Shown here: one piece after another, positions 1-9,239 of the stretch
Numbering within the stretch: the first letter of the stretch is position 1
Layout: each line of letters opens with the position of its first letter
Assembly: GCA_024408075.1 (NCBI GenBank)
Contig: JAKSVK010000008.1
Span: 1 to 44,622 of the forward strand
DNA: 44,622 bases
Direction of reading: 5' to 3'
Source: Bacilli bacterium
Lineage (GTDB): Bacteria; Bacillota_I; Bacilli_A; RFN20; CAG-826
Translations under genes and position numbers: made by a program
Notes under the pieces: model-generated
The model's database searches: none
The model's input: only the letters and a program-made list of their open reading frames with translations
What the model was told of the DNA's origin: nothing

Positions 1-29
1 CCTTTTTTCTTTGGTTGTTCTTCTGCCAT
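1..29 (-). CDS. 5' end of an unidentified gene cut by the window edge
   Basis: Reading the minus strand, an ATG at 29 follows a ribosome binding site (AAGGAGC, 34-40 region). The nine visible codons read MAEEQPKKK, and the gene runs off the left edge. A short acidic then lysine-rich start is common in ribosomal and other basic proteins, but this is too little to name it. Confidence 0.5.
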
Positions 30-104
30 AATTTGCTCCTTATGAATAAATATTAATTCAATATTTCTTTATTTTAAAAGCATTTTTAATTAATCTTTAT
101 TTAT

Positions 105-1112
105 ATGATAGATTTACATTTACATTTAGACGGCTCTTTATCTGAAGAAGATTTTAGATATTTAGCCAATAGACAAAACAAAAAATTAGGTAGTGATTTT
201 CCTAATAATACTCACGTACCTGATGGCTGTACTAGTTTAGAAGAATATCTTTCTAAATTTGACCTACCTTTATCATTTATGCAAGATGAGTTTTCAATTG
301 CATATGTGACTAGTTCATTAGTAGATAGATTATATAAACTAGGATTTATTTATGCAGAAATTAGATTTGCTCCTCAGCTTCATACGCTAAAAGGTATGAG
401 CCAAGAAGATGCTGTTATCTCAGCAATTGCTGGCTTAAACAACGGACTAAAAGGTAAAACAGATTTTGATGCAAATTTGATTTTATGCACGATGCGACAA
501 GCTGATTATCAAACAAATTTGGAAACTATAGTTTTAGCAGAAAAGTACTGCAAATCTAAGGTGGTTGCTGTAGATATGGCTGGTCCTGAAGCCTTTCATA
601 CTGGCGATTTTTATATTCAACTTTTCGAAGAAGCTAAGAAAAGAAATTTAAATATTACAATTCATGCAGGCGAAGCTTGCGGATCCAGCGAAGTTGAAAA
701 TGCAATTAAAAATTTACACGCACAAAGAATTGGACATGGGATTCATCTAAATCTTTCAATGGATAATATTAAACTTATTCAAGAGAAACGTATTGGGTTT
801 GAGTTTTGTCCAACAAGTAACCTACAAACAAAATCGTTGTCTTCATACAATGATGTGCCAATAAAAGACTTTTTGAGATTTGGAATCCCTGTTACTGTTA
901 ACTCAGATAATATGACTTGTAGTAACACAAATGTGCTTCATGAATTTGCTCACTTAAATAAAGTTTTTAAATTTAGCAAATATGAATTATCTCAATTACT
1001 AAATAATTCTATTGATATTTCTTTCACCGATATAAAAACAAAAGAAAAGCTTAGAAAACTTCTAAGCCAACGAATCGATTCATTTTATTTACAAGTGATA
1101 TCTGATAAATAG
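105..1112 (+). CDS. add: Adenosine deaminase
   Basis: Hydrolytic deaminase turning adenosine (or deoxyadenosine) into inosine in purine salvage, cytoplasmic. The 335 residues match the family's usual length. Visible motifs are the zinc-binding HLHLDGS (H5, H7), ITIHAGEA (H187, catalytic E190), RIGHG (H211) and VNSDN with zinc ligand D268. The second Asp of the classical TDDP motif is Asn here, as in some Firmicutes members as I recall them. The start is the ATG two codons before HLHLDG; no clear ribosome binding site precedes it, so the mRNA leader may be very short. Its stop lies only 4 bp from the stop of the convergent lipoprotein gene, leaving no room for a terminator. An adenine deaminase or other ADA-like enzyme remains possible. 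Confidence 0.88.
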   Translation: MIDLHLHLDGSLSEEDFRYLANRQNKKLGSDFPNNTHVPDGCTSLEEYLSKFDLPLSFMQDEFSIAYVTSSLVDRLYKLGFIYAEIRFAPQLHTLKGMSQEDAVISAIAGLNNGLKGKTDFDANLILCTMRQADYQTNLETIVLAEKYCKSKVVAVDMAGPEAFHTGDFYIQLFEEAKKRNLNITIHAGEACGSSEVENAIKNLHAQRIGHGIHLNLSMDNIKLIQEKRIGFEFCPTSNLQTKSLSSYNDVPIKDFLRFGIPVTVNSDNMTCSNTNVLHEFAHLNKVFKFSKYELSQLLNNSIDISFTDIKTKEKLRKLLSQRIDSFYLQVISDK

Positions 1113-1116
1113 TCAA

Positions 1117-2148
1117 TTACTCACAATAAGTTTTAAGAAAGAGCCTACTAATTGGATTATGGTAGGTTTTTCTATATGCTTCAGTTCCATATAAATCATC
1201 AAAACCTTCATCCAATACTTTATTTTCGATACTTGTATCATCCTTTAAAAAAGTTAAATATTGTAATCTGTCTTTTGAAAAGTATGTTTTACCTTTCATT
1301 CCTGGATAATCATTATTAACAGTGATCATATCAAGAATTTCATTCCCTTTTCGATGTTGAATAGATGGGACATAACCTGTATTCCATCCTAGTGTAGGAT
1401 TTGATGTTTCTGTTAATCCGTATTTCTCTTTTAATTCAGTTCGTTGCTCTGATGAAAATTTAACATCATCAAAAACAAATAACTTTTTGTTATTAGTGCC
1501 TCTGAAACTCTCAACCCATGGTAAAATTACTTCCTTTTTTAGGTCGTTACAATCAGGGCATGTATATCTTGAATATAATAAATTGAATTCGGTGTTGTTT
1601 GTGATTAATTCATCCAAAGTAGTGGTATCGACATTGTACATAACAGGAGCATAAGTTTTCTCATTAATAAAATTAGTTAAGTAATCAAGTCTATTAAATA
1701 TTCTTTCATCTACATTGTGTTTATTACATTGAATAACCAATTGTCCTTTATTAAAAATAGCTAAATATGGTGCTTTTGTAGTGTCTAAGTTAAGTCCGAA
1801 AGAATTCTTTCCTTCAAATTTAGACATATTTATATAATTTATTAGGATATGAGAAGTATTTAAATATTGAGCAAGAATTTCACTGAATTGTTCCCAACAG
1901 CCACATTGCCCTGGCAAATATAAAGCAAGAACAAATGATTCTTGATATTGGATTTTTTGATTCAGTTCTTCATAACTAAGTTCAGACAATTCAGTTATTT
2001 GTGAAAAAGTCTTGTTTGAGTAGTAACCATAATCAAGGAAAACTGGTCCTTGAACTGGATTATTTGATCCTCCACAAGAACTTAAACATACACTTGCAGA
2101 AATAGCTGCAAACGGTACTAATAAACAGGACAATTTTTTCAATTTCAT
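1117..2148 (-). CDS. Lipoprotein with two thioredoxin-like domains
   Basis: Predicted surface lipoprotein of 343 residues. The N-terminus has a lysine-rich signal peptide with lipobox LSSC (C25). Two thioredoxin-fold-like segments follow: one has a strand then a short Cys motif (QCGCW, C82 and C84), the other LLYSRYTCPDC (C197, C200). A thiol-disulfide or redox-sensing role outside the membrane is an inference. I chose ATG 2148 rather than the upstream ATG at 2229 because the signal peptide begins here. A TATAAT box (2155-2160, minus) lies exactly 6 nt before this ATG, with TTGCAT 17 nt further up, so the message is predicted leaderless. Convergent with add. Confidence 0.7.
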   Translation of the reverse strand: MKLKKLSCLLVPFAAISASVCLSSCGGSNNPVQGPVFLDYGYYSNKTFSQITELSELSYEELNQKIQYQESFVLALYLPGQCGCWEQFSEILAQYLNTSHILINYINMSKFEGKNSFGLNLDTTKAPYLAIFNKGQLVIQCNKHNVDERIFNRLDYLTNFINEKTYAPVMYNVDTTTLDELITNNTEFNLLYSRYTCPDCNDLKKEVILPWVESFRGTNNKKLFVFDDVKFSSEQRTELKEKYGLTETSNPTLGWNTGYVPSIQHRKGNEILDMITVNNDYPGMKGKTYFSKDRLQYLTFLKDDTSIENKVLDEGFDDLYGTEAYRKTYHNPISRLFLKTYCE

Positions 2149-2154
2149 GTTGCT

Positions 2155-2183
2155 ATTATAATTTATATAAAGATTATATGCAA
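2155..2183 (-). promoter_or_regulatory. Promoter of the thioredoxin-like lipoprotein, leaderless
   Basis: On the minus strand: -35 TTGCAT (2178-2183), 17-nt spacer, -10 TATAAT (2155-2160), then six bases to the ATG at 2148. Transcription should start at or next to the A of ATG. Confidence 0.55.
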
Positions 2184-2248
2184 AAAATGTTGGTGGTTTT
2201 AATGAGATTTCCGTGTAAAAAAACAACAAAAATATTGAAGAACAATTT

Positions 2249-2279
2249 TTGACAAAAATTAAGATTTAATCAATATATT
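2249..2279 (+). promoter_or_regulatory. Possible promoter of the pot operon
   Basis: TTGACA at 2249-2254 is a perfect -35. The best -10 is TATATT at 2274-2279 with a long 19-nt spacer. The 269-bp gap between the divergent lipoprotein gene and potA holds no gene. Confidence 0.35.
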
Positions 2280-2417
2280 TCTAACAATTGGTCTTTCAAA
2301 GATATTGCATCAAAATAAAATTTATAAAAAAATGTTTGTTTTTTGGCAAAAATAACTCTATATTTTTTGCGTAAAATTATTGAAAAATTTTGCGTGTTTT
2401 TGAAAGGTGGAAATGGT

Positions 2418-3944
2418 ATGGCGAATGAAAACTATATTATCTCTTTAAAAGGCGTCAGCAAAGTGTTCGATGGTGTAACCGTTGTTGATGACATTAACCT
2501 AAATATAACGAAAGGCGAATTTGTTACTTTTTTAGGACCTTCTGGATGTGGAAAAACCACAACTCTCAGAATGATTGCAGGATTTGAAACTCCTACAAAT
2601 GGGCAGATTACTCTTAATGGTCAGGATATTACAACTATTCCTCCACACAAAAGACCAATTAACACGGTCTTTCAAAGATATGCATTATTTCCTCACTTAG
2701 ATGTTTACGACAATATTGCATTTGGATTAAAACTTAAGAGAATTCCTTATCAAACTAAAAATAGAAAAGGTGAAACTGTCATTAAAACTCGTAAACTTTC
2801 ACGTCAAGAAATTGATGAAAAAGTAATGAGAGTTTTAAAGATTATTGATCTTGAAGACCTTGAGAATAGAGATATCTCTACTCTTTCTGGTGGACAACAA
2901 CAACGTGTTGCTATCGCTAGAGCTATTGTTAATGAACCAGAAATTCTTCTTCTTGATGAACCATTAGGCGCTCTTGATTTAAAAATGAGAAAAGATATGC
3001 AACTTGAATTAAAAGATATGCATAAAAAACTTGGAATTACATTTATTTATGTAACTCACGACCAAGAAGAAGCTTTAACTATGTCAGATACAATCGTAGT
3101 TATGAAGCAAGGAACAATTCAACAAGTTGGTACTCCAATTGATATTTATAACGAACCAGTCAATGCTTATGTTGCTAACTTTATTGGAGAAAGTAACATT
3201 CTCAATGGTTTAATAACTGATAAACTTAAAGTTAAATTACTTAATCATATTTATGATTGTGTTGATGATTTTCCAATTAATGAACGTGTTGATGTAGTGA
3301 TTAGACCTGAAGACGTTATTATTATCCCTGCATCTAATAAAGAAATGGATCTTGTAAAAGGAACAATTACAGACAAAATCTTTAAAGGAATCCATTATCA
3401 ATATGTTATTCAAAGTGGAAAACATGAAATTGTTGCTCAATCTACTAAAGACTATGAAGTTAATAGTGAAGTATATGTAGACGTTGAAAAAGAAAACATT
3501 CAAATTATGAAGAAAGAAGTCAAAAAGAATGTCTTCAATGATGCTTATATTGATAAAAATAACAACGTTATGATTTCAGAATCTCCTTTTGAAGTAGATG
3601 TTACTCAACTATTAAAAGGAAGCCATGTTGATGAAGAACTTTATTTAATTGGAAAAGATGGCAAAAAGTACGATTTACGTGATGCTGATGTTATCGCAGA
3701 AATTGAAATTAAAGACGTCAACATTGTTGATGGTCACGATAACGGCAATGTTAACGCTACTGTTGTTAACTCTATTTATAAAGGTGATCACTACGCAGTT
3801 TTAGTTAGAACTGATGAAGAAGATGACTTTATTTTAGATACTCAAGATGTTTGGAACGATGGAGATGCTGTTTCAATCATCGTTAAACCTGAGAACATTT
3901 CTCTTACACTTAAAGGCGACATAAGCAAATATGAAGTCGAATAA
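2418..3944 (+). CDS. potA: Spermidine/putrescine ABC transporter ATPase PotA, long form
   Basis: ATP-binding subunit powering polyamine import with PotB, PotC and PotD. All nucleotide-binding motifs are present: Walker [10 protein letters not shown] (from G40), Q-loop Gln86, signature LSGGQ (156-160), Walker B ILLLDEP (D180, E181) and switch His214. The 508 residues exceed the usual 350-380. An insert of about 20 residues follows the Q-loop (110-130), and the C-terminus carries two TOBE-like segments, each with a RPEDV/KPENI strand and a repeated IxKGxHYxxxV motif, split by an acidic stretch. Mycoplasma PotA proteins are also long. ATG 2418 is chosen for its ribosome binding site AAAGGTGG (2403-2410); the upstream TTG at 2343 has none. 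It overlaps potB by 14 bp. Confidence 0.92.
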   Translation: MANENYIISLKGVSKVFDGVTVVDDINLNITKGEFVTFLGPSGCGKTTTLRMIAGFETPTNGQITLNGQDITTIPPHKRPINTVFQRYALFPHLDVYDNIAFGLKLKRIPYQTKNRKGETVIKTRKLSRQEIDEKVMRVLKIIDLEDLENRDISTLSGGQQQRVAIARAIVNEPEILLLDEPLGALDLKMRKDMQLELKDMHKKLGITFIYVTHDQEEALTMSDTIVVMKQGTIQQVGTPIDIYNEPVNAYVANFIGESNILNGLITDKLKVKLLNHIYDCVDDFPINERVDVVIRPEDVIIIPASNKEMDLVKGTITDKIFKGIHYQYVIQSGKHEIVAQSTKDYEVNSEVYVDVEKENIQIMKKEVKKNVFNDAYIDKNNNVMISESPFEVDVTQLLKGSHVDEELYLIGKDGKKYDLRDADVIAEIEIKDVNIVDGHDNGNVNATVVNSIYKGDHYAVLVRTDEEDDFILDTQDVWNDGDAVSIIVKPENISLTLKGDISKYEVE

Positions 3945-4773
3945 GTTAAAAAGATATCATTCATTACAAAGAAAATATCTATGTATTCCTTACGTAGTGT
4001 TTCTTTTATTGTTTGTTATCGTTCCTATAGGAATCATTATTTTCTATGCATTTACTTATGAATATATTGATCCAACCACACAAGAAACTTATTTAAAAGC
4101 TTCTGGCCAAGCATTTTTAAATTTCTTTACCAGTTGGAGCAAGATAAATGTTTTGTTTGTCTCATTATATGTTGCATTAATTACAACAGTATTGTGCTTA
4201 CTAATAGGATTCCCACTTGCGTATTTCTTAGCTGATAAAAAAGTTAATAAAAACGCTGTATTTGTTACGTTGTTTATTGCCCCAATGTGGATTAACTTCG
4301 TTTTACGAACTGGTGCAACACGTGATTTATTAACATGGATGGGTATTAACGGTGGTGAATATCCTTATTTAGCAACTATTATTGGTATGGTTCAAAACTA
4401 TTTACCATTTGTTATTTTGCCTTTATATACAACCATGACAAAGCTTGATAAGAGTCAAATTGAAGCTGCTAAAGACTTAGGTGCTAACCCAATTCAAGTT
4501 TTCTTTAAAAATATTATTCCTCAAGCAACTCCAGGAATTGTTTCAGCTTGCTTAATGACTTTCATGCCTACAATGTCGTCTTATGTTATTAGTGATACTC
4601 TTTCCGAAGGAAAAATCACATTATTTGGTAACTATATTGAATTAGAATTTGTTAATAAAGCCTGGAATGATGGTTCATTTATGGCCCTCATTATGTTGGT
4701 CTTTATTGCCATTACAATGGTCATTTCTCAAAAGAGTGACAAGAAGAGTAAAAAGGAGGGCGGAGCATGGTAA
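3931..4773 (+). CDS. potB: Spermidine/putrescine ABC transporter permease PotB
   Basis: Inner-membrane permease subunit, 280 residues, about six membrane segments beginning with IPYVVFLLLFVIVPIG. The cytoplasmic EAA loop that docks onto PotA reads EAAKDLGANPIQVFFKNIIP. It begins inside the end of potA (14-bp overlap) and overlaps potC by 7 bp, so the three are translationally coupled. The C-terminus is rich in Lys and Ser. Choice between PotB and PotC rests on gene order and on the order of homologous permeases in Firmicutes pot operons. Confidence 0.9.
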   Translation: MKSNKLKRYHSLQRKYLCIPYVVFLLLFVIVPIGIIIFYAFTYEYIDPTTQETYLKASGQAFLNFFTSWSKINVLFVSLYVALITTVLCLLIGFPLAYFLADKKVNKNAVFVTLFIAPMWINFVLRTGATRDLLTWMGINGGEYPYLATIIGMVQNYLPFVILPLYTTMTKLDKSQIEAAKDLGANPIQVFFKNIIPQATPGIVSACLMTFMPTMSSYVISDTLSEGKITLFGNYIELEFVNKAWNDGSFMALIMLVFIAITMVISQKSDKKSKKEGGAW

Positions 4774-5600
4774 AGAAAATTTTTGGTCAAGCTTATATTT
4801 GGCTCATTTTGATACTCATGTATCTCCCTGTTTTAATTCTTATCGCTTTCTCATTTACTGAGGCTACTAACGTTGGTGAATGGACTGGATTTTCATGGAA
4901 TTTATATCCTAGATTATTCCAAAGTGAAGAGATTATGACTGCTCTTGGAAATACTGTTTTAGTTGCTCTTTCTAGTGCAGTGGTGGCTACTATTTTAGGT
5001 ACTCTTGGCGCTGTTGGAGCATATTATTCTAAAAGAAGAGTGAGAAATACAATTGATTTAGCAACTCAAATTCCTGTTGTTAATGCTGAAATTGTTGTTG
5101 CGTTTTCTCTTACTGTTATGTTCGTGTTTTTAGGTAACTTATTACACACATATTTATTCTCGTTCTGGACACTTTTAATTGGACATGTTTGCTTAGCAAT
5201 TCCTTTTGTTTATATTTCTGTTAAACCAAAATTACAACAAATGGATCCAAGTTTATATGAAGCTGCACTTGATTTAGGTGCTAGCCCATCTCAAGCTCTT
5301 GGAAAGGTTATTGTTCCAGAAATTCTGCCTGGTGTTTTATCAGGATTCTTGCTTTCAGTAACTTTATCTCTTGATGACTTTATTGTTACTGCATTTACTC
5401 GTGGAAATGGACTTCTTTCTGGAGAAAAGAAGATTGAAACTCTTTCTACTTTAGTTCAAGCGAAGATTAAAAAAGGACCTATTCCACCTGAAATGAGAGC
5501 GTTAACTACTTTACTATTTATTCTTGTTATTATCGCAGTAGTTTTCGTTACTCTTTATAGAGTGAGAAATGAGAAAAAACAAATGAGGAGGGGATTTTAA
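4767..5600 (+). CDS. potC: Spermidine/putrescine ABC transporter permease PotC
   Basis: Second permease subunit, 277 residues, about six membrane segments. The EAA motif reads EAALDLGASPSQALGKVIVP, followed by the LPGVLSGFLLSVTLSLDDF segment typical of PotC. A strong ribosome binding site (AAGGAGGGCGG) lies in the end of potB just before the ATG. Its stop codon shares a base with the potD start (TAATG at 5598-5602). Confidence 0.9.
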   Translation: MVKKIFGQAYIWLILILMYLPVLILIAFSFTEATNVGEWTGFSWNLYPRLFQSEEIMTALGNTVLVALSSAVVATILGTLGAVGAYYSKRRVRNTIDLATQIPVVNAEIVVAFSLTVMFVFLGNLLHTYLFSFWTLLIGHVCLAIPFVYISVKPKLQQMDPSLYEAALDLGASPSQALGKVIVPEILPGVLSGFLLSVTLSLDDFIVTAFTRGNGLLSGEKKIETLSTLVQAKIKKGPIPPEMRALTTLLFILVIIAVVFVTLYRVRNEKKQMRRGF

Positions 5601-7507
5601 TGAATAAGAAAATTAAATATTTATTTATCGCTCCTATCGCTCTTGTTTGTGCAAGCGGAGTTTCCTCATGTTCATCTTCTACTAAATACACTTTAAGAAT
5701 TTTAAATAGTGAAGACTATATTTATCTTCAAGATGAAACTGACCCAGAGTCTCTTCCTGATATGATTGACCAGTTCAAGATGTATATTAGAGAAAATTAT
5801 CCTGAATATAAAGATGTTGAAGTTGTTTATGACACTAGTGATACTAATGAAACTATTTATAGTGAACTTGCTACAGGAAAAAGTAATTACGATTTGATGA
5901 ATGTTAGTGACTATATGGCTGAGAAAATTATTTCTTCTGGCTATGCAGTACCTTTAGATAAAGAAAAAATTCCTAATTACTTAGAGTACGCAAGTGAAGA
6001 AATTCGAGGTCGTTTAGATAATCTAACTGCAACTCAAAAAGTTAAAGATGAAAGTGGTGTCTGGGTTGATAAAGTAGTTCGTTTAGAAGACTACACAGTT
6101 GGCTATATGTGGGGCACTTTGGGAATTTTATTTAATCCTGATTATTTTGCAAATATTGCAGATTATGAAACAATTGATGATTTTGTAACTTTCTCTAATT
6201 TATGGAATCCAAAATACAAAGGAACTATCTCAATTAAGAACTCAATGAGAGACACTTTTGCGATGGGTTTACTCCATTCTTTTGATGCCGATTTTGAAGA
6301 AATTTTAGATGAATATCAACAAGCTGGTGAAACTCCTGAAGCGCTAGAAATTTATCAAGAAAAATTTGCCGCATTATTTAACCGTTGTGATGAAGAATGT
6401 GTCAAAATCGTAGAAAATAACCTAGAATTGCTGAAGAAAAATATTTTTGGCTTAGAAGTTGATAGCGGAAAACAAGATATCGTTACAGGCAAAATTGGAG
6501 TCGATATGGCTTGGAGTGGAGATGCTGTTTATTCAATGGATTTGGCCGAAGACGCTACTAAGACCGGCACACTTAGAGAACTTTGCTATTCGGTTCCAGA
6601 ACATGGCTCGAATTTGTGGTTTGATACATGGATTATGCCTAACTGTTCAAGAAGTGAAGAACAAGAAGAACTTGCACATTTATTCTTAGATTTTATTTGT
6701 GATCCAGTTAATGCTGCACAAAATATGGATTATACCGGATACACCTCCTTTATTGCTGGAGAAGATGTGTGCGAATTGGTTCGCTCTTGGTATGACATCA
6801 GATATGAAGAAGTTTATTACCTTGACGAAGATGAAAATGAATATGCGATATATCACGGTAAGAAAGCAATTGATGAAATTAATGAAGAAGATGAAATTCT
6901 TGAAGTGACTTATGAGGATTGTTTAACTGAATATCATGATGATAGTAAAGATGATCAAATTCTTTATGCTTTTGAACCTTATCTTGATGAAGAAGGAGAA
7001 TACATTGAAGAACCTCTTTCCTACCAAGATTTATTAGATCATAAAATCGAAATCTTTACCGAAGAAGATAAGAATAAGACATATGGTGATTTACTTATTG
7101 TTGATTCATTAGACCCAGAAAACACCATTGAAGAAGTTGATTTAACTTATTTCTTTGGAGATGACCCTAGTAGTATATTCTATTCGGATTGTTACCATAG
7201 ACTTGTCTATTATGATGAAGAAGGAGAAGAAATAGTTAAGTGTAATGGTTCTGTAGGAAGACAATTCTATTGCCAATATCCTGATCAAGAAACCATTAAT
7301 CGCTGTGGAGTAATGAAAGATTATGGAGAAAACAATAAACTTGTTATGGCAATGTGGGAAAACTTTAAAAGCGATCCTCTTCCTAATGGTTCATTAACAT
7401 TATTCTTTGTCATATTAGGCATCTTGTTATTTTTAGTTGCTTTAGCAATTAGCAATGTTATTATTAAAAAACATATTAGAAAGAAAAGATTGCTCGATTC
7501 GAAATAA
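5600..7507 (+). CDS. potD: Polyamine-binding lipoprotein PotD, enlarged and with a C-terminal membrane anchor
   Basis: Extracellular substrate-binding subunit of the polyamine importer. The signal peptide ends in lipobox VSSC (C24). The first ~400 residues read as a PotD/PotF-type binding protein: DLMNVSDYMAEKII, a WGTLGILFNP segment, IGVDMAWSGDAVY, and NLWFDTWIMP. At 635 residues it is nearly twice the E. coli length. The extra part is a very acidic region (about 405-540) and a final membrane helix (about 595-620, LFFVILGILLFLVALAISN) with a basic tail. A protein tethered both by lipid and by a C-terminal helix is unusual for a binding protein. The ribosome binding site GAGGAGGGG precedes the ATG. 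Last gene of the operon. Confidence 0.88.
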   Translation: MNKKIKYLFIAPIALVCASGVSSCSSSTKYTLRILNSEDYIYLQDETDPESLPDMIDQFKMYIRENYPEYKDVEVVYDTSDTNETIYSELATGKSNYDLMNVSDYMAEKIISSGYAVPLDKEKIPNYLEYASEEIRGRLDNLTATQKVKDESGVWVDKVVRLEDYTVGYMWGTLGILFNPDYFANIADYETIDDFVTFSNLWNPKYKGTISIKNSMRDTFAMGLLHSFDADFEEILDEYQQAGETPEALEIYQEKFAALFNRCDEECVKIVENNLELLKKNIFGLEVDSGKQDIVTGKIGVDMAWSGDAVYSMDLAEDATKTGTLRELCYSVPEHGSNLWFDTWIMPNCSRSEEQEELAHLFLDFICDPVNAAQNMDYTGYTSFIAGEDVCELVRSWYDIRYEEVYYLDEDENEYAIYHGKKAIDEINEEDEILEVTYEDCLTEYHDDSKDDQILYAFEPYLDEEGEYIEEPLSYQDLLDHKIEIFTEEDKNKTYGDLLIVDSLDPENTIEEVDLTYFFGDDPSSIFYSDCYHRLVYYDEEGEEIVKCNGSVGRQFYCQYPDQETINRCGVMKDYGENNKLVMAMWENFKSDPLPNGSLTLFFVILGILLFLVALAISNVIIKKHIRKKRLLDSK

Positions 7508-7527
7508 TAAATTCAAATAATCTTTTC

Positions 7528-7556
7528 TTGATAGAAAAAATAAGCAGTGATAGAAT
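7528..7556 (+). promoter_or_regulatory. Promoter of the tRNA cluster
   Basis: -35 TTGATA (7528-7533), 17-nt spacer, -10 TAGAAT (7551-7556). The first mature tRNA base is 18 nt downstream of the -10. Confidence 0.75.
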
Positions 7557-7573
7557 ACTATTCGCTGCTAAGT

Positions 7574-7648
7574 GGTTCCTTAGCCAAGTTGGTAAGGCAA
7601 TTGACTGCAACTCAATGATCGGGGGTTCGAATCCCTCAGGAACCTCCA
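7574..7648 (+). tRNA. tRNA-Cys (GCA)
   Basis: Acceptor GGTTCCT pairs with AGGAACC, the discriminator is U as expected for Cys, and CCA is encoded. The anticodon loop CTGCAAC gives GCA. The T arm has loop TTCGAAT. Confidence 0.95.
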
Positions 7649-7675
7649 TAAATTGAAGGTGCAGTTAGATAAGAT

Positions 7676-7752
7676 GCGCTAATAGCTCAGCTGGATAGAG
7701 TACAACACTACGAATGTTGGGGTCGTGAGTTCGAATCTTACTTAGCGCGCCA
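7676..7752 (+). tRNA. tRNA-Arg (ACG)
   Basis: Acceptor GCGCTAA pairs with TTAGCGC, CCA is encoded, and the anticodon loop CTACGAA gives ACG (read as ICG after deamination). Second gene of a three-tRNA transcript. Confidence 0.95.
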
Positions 7753-7813
7753 AATAAGAAACATATATCTCCGTTAGAAAACTAAATTACAAAACTGACG
7801 CGAGATAGCAAAT

Positions 7814-7890
7814 CGGGACGTAGCGTAGCTTGGTATCGCGTCAGTTTTGGGAACTGAAGGCCGCAGGTTCAAATCCTGTCGTCCCGACCA
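7814..7890 (+). tRNA. tRNA-Pro (TGG)
   Basis: Acceptor CGGGACG pairs with CGTCCCG, discriminator A, encoded CCA. The anticodon loop TTGGGAA gives TGG. Last gene of the cluster, followed by a terminator 13 nt on. Confidence 0.95.
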
Positions 7891-7900
7891 GGATTTAAAT

Positions 7901-7927
7901 AAGGCATTCCTATAGGGGTGCTTTTTT
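7901..7927 (+). terminator. Terminator of the tRNA cluster
   Basis: GCATTCC (7904-7910) pairs with GGGGTGC (7915-7921) across a TATA loop, followed by a run of six T. Confidence 0.85.
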
Positions 7928-8088
7928 CTACGGCTTCTTCAGTTCTTGTGTTCTTTTTGCAAAAATTTTCTATTTTCGATTCTTTACAGATTGAGAATGA
8001 ATTAAATATCTATGTTTGCTGAATTTTCGACAAATTTTTGTAAATAATAAATGTTACGCGTGTATAATATGAATAACAGGAATGCATT

Positions 8089-8520
8089 ATGCCAATATGT
8101 AAAAATTGTCACAGTAGAATTGATAAATTTAATAAAGATCGCTGTCCAATATGCGGAACAGAGAAGCCTTTTGAGGGTGTTTCTAGTGATACGATTGAAA
8201 TTACTACTTCACTTGATGTTGAAGACTTAGATTTTAATCCTAGAAGCAAAAAGAAACTTCTTGTTTTATATATAACTTTAGGCTTTTTTGGAATACCTCA
8301 ATTTTATTTATATAATAAAAAATTGGGTGTTTTGTCGTTAATTTTGAATATGTTATTTATTGGTCTTGGCGGATTTTTACTTGGGCAATTTACTTCTATT
8401 AAAATGTATTTAGCATTTATTATTGTAATCTTAGCTAGTTTATTAATTAATTCTTTAATTGGACTATATTTGTATAAGAAGCCTAACTTGAAAGATGGTC
8501 ATGGAGAGTTTGTAATCTAA
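8089..8520 (+). CDS. Zinc-ribbon membrane protein (TM2-like)
   Basis: 143 residues. The N-terminus is a zinc ribbon with two CxxC pairs (C4/C7 and C19/C22). An acidic linker follows, then about three membrane helices (72-92, 94-113, 119-138 approximately) with a short GFFGIPQFYLYNKKLG motif resembling TM2-domain proteins. Function unknown. TATAAT at 8063-8068 and ribosome binding site AGGAA at 8079-8083 support ATG 8089. Its stop overlaps the rsmE start (TAATG), so it is co-translated with rRNA/tRNA modification genes. Confidence 0.7.
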   Translation: MPICKNCHSRIDKFNKDRCPICGTEKPFEGVSSDTIEITTSLDVEDLDFNPRSKKKLLVLYITLGFFGIPQFYLYNKKLGVLSLILNMLFIGLGGFLLGQFTSIKMYLAFIIVILASLLINSLIGLYLYKKPNLKDGHGEFVI

Positions 8521-9239
8521 TGCAAAGATATTTTGTTTCCTTAGATAAATTAAACAACATCGTGTTTAACCAACAAGATGTTTTTCATATTACGAAAGTG
8601 ATGAGATGTAGAATCAATGATCATATTGAAGTTGTCATTAATAGTGATGCTTTTGAAGCTGTAATAGATTCACTTAGTCCATTAAAAATTCATCTCATTG
8701 GAGAAAAAATGAGAAATAACGAATTGAAAAATGATCTTGTTTTATTTTCTCCATTATTAAAAAGCGATAAGAACGAATTAGTTATTCAAAAAGCTACAGA
8801 ATTAGGAGTGACAAAGATAGTGTTTTTTATTTCCTCTCGTAGCATTATTAGACTTTCTCAAAAAGATTTTGACAAGAAACTTGATAGATATAAATTAATC
8901 GTGAAAGAAGCAAGCGAACAATGTCATCGAAATATGATTCCAGAAATTGTAGGACTACTTTCACTTAAAGAAATAGCTGCACATAAAGCTAATATAAATT
9001 TGCTCGCATACGAAGAAGAAAGCGGAAAACAAAACACAATTTATAAAGCCTTTAAAAGCAATTCATCAATAAGTTTTATTTATGGACCAGAAGGTGGTTT
9101 TGATAAAAAAGAAATAGAACTTTTAGGTTCAATGGGTTTTTCTTTAGTTTCGTTAGGAAAGAGAATTTTACGTGCAGAAACGGCTTCTTTTTATGGATTA
9201 TCAATAATTTCTAGCCTTATGGAAGAAAAAAATGAATAA
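8520..9239 (+). CDS. rsmE: 16S rRNA (uracil-1498-N3)-methyltransferase RsmE
   Basis: SPOUT-class SAM methyltransferase for U1498 of 16S rRNA. The 239 residues show an N-terminal PUA-like segment (MQRYFVS, HITKVMRCR) and the C-terminal knot motifs KATELGVTKI, YGPEGGF (189-195 region) and LGKRILRAETA. It sits between the zinc-ribbon gene and mtaB with overlaps on both sides. The rsmE-mtaB pair followed closely by rpsU is a gene order also known in Bacillus. Confidence 0.93.
   Translation: MQRYFVSLDKLNNIVFNQQDVFHITKVMRCRINDHIEVVINSDAFEAVIDSLSPLKIHLIGEKMRNNELKNDLVLFSPLLKSDKNELVIQKATELGVTKIVFFISSRSIIRLSQKDFDKKLDRYKLIVKEASEQCHRNMIPEIVGLLSLKEIAAHKANINLLAYEEESGKQNTIYKAFKSNSSISFIYGPEGGFDKKEIELLGSMGFSLVSLGKRILRAETASFYGLSIISSLMEEKNE

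Noticed and set aside
2343-2417. N-terminal extension of PotA from a TTG start
   Set aside because: No ribosome binding site, and the added residues match nothing in the family; ATG 2418 has a good site.
3237-3503. Minus-strand frame inside potA
   Set aside because: Antisense shadow of a well-supported gene, with AT-rich low-complexity translation.
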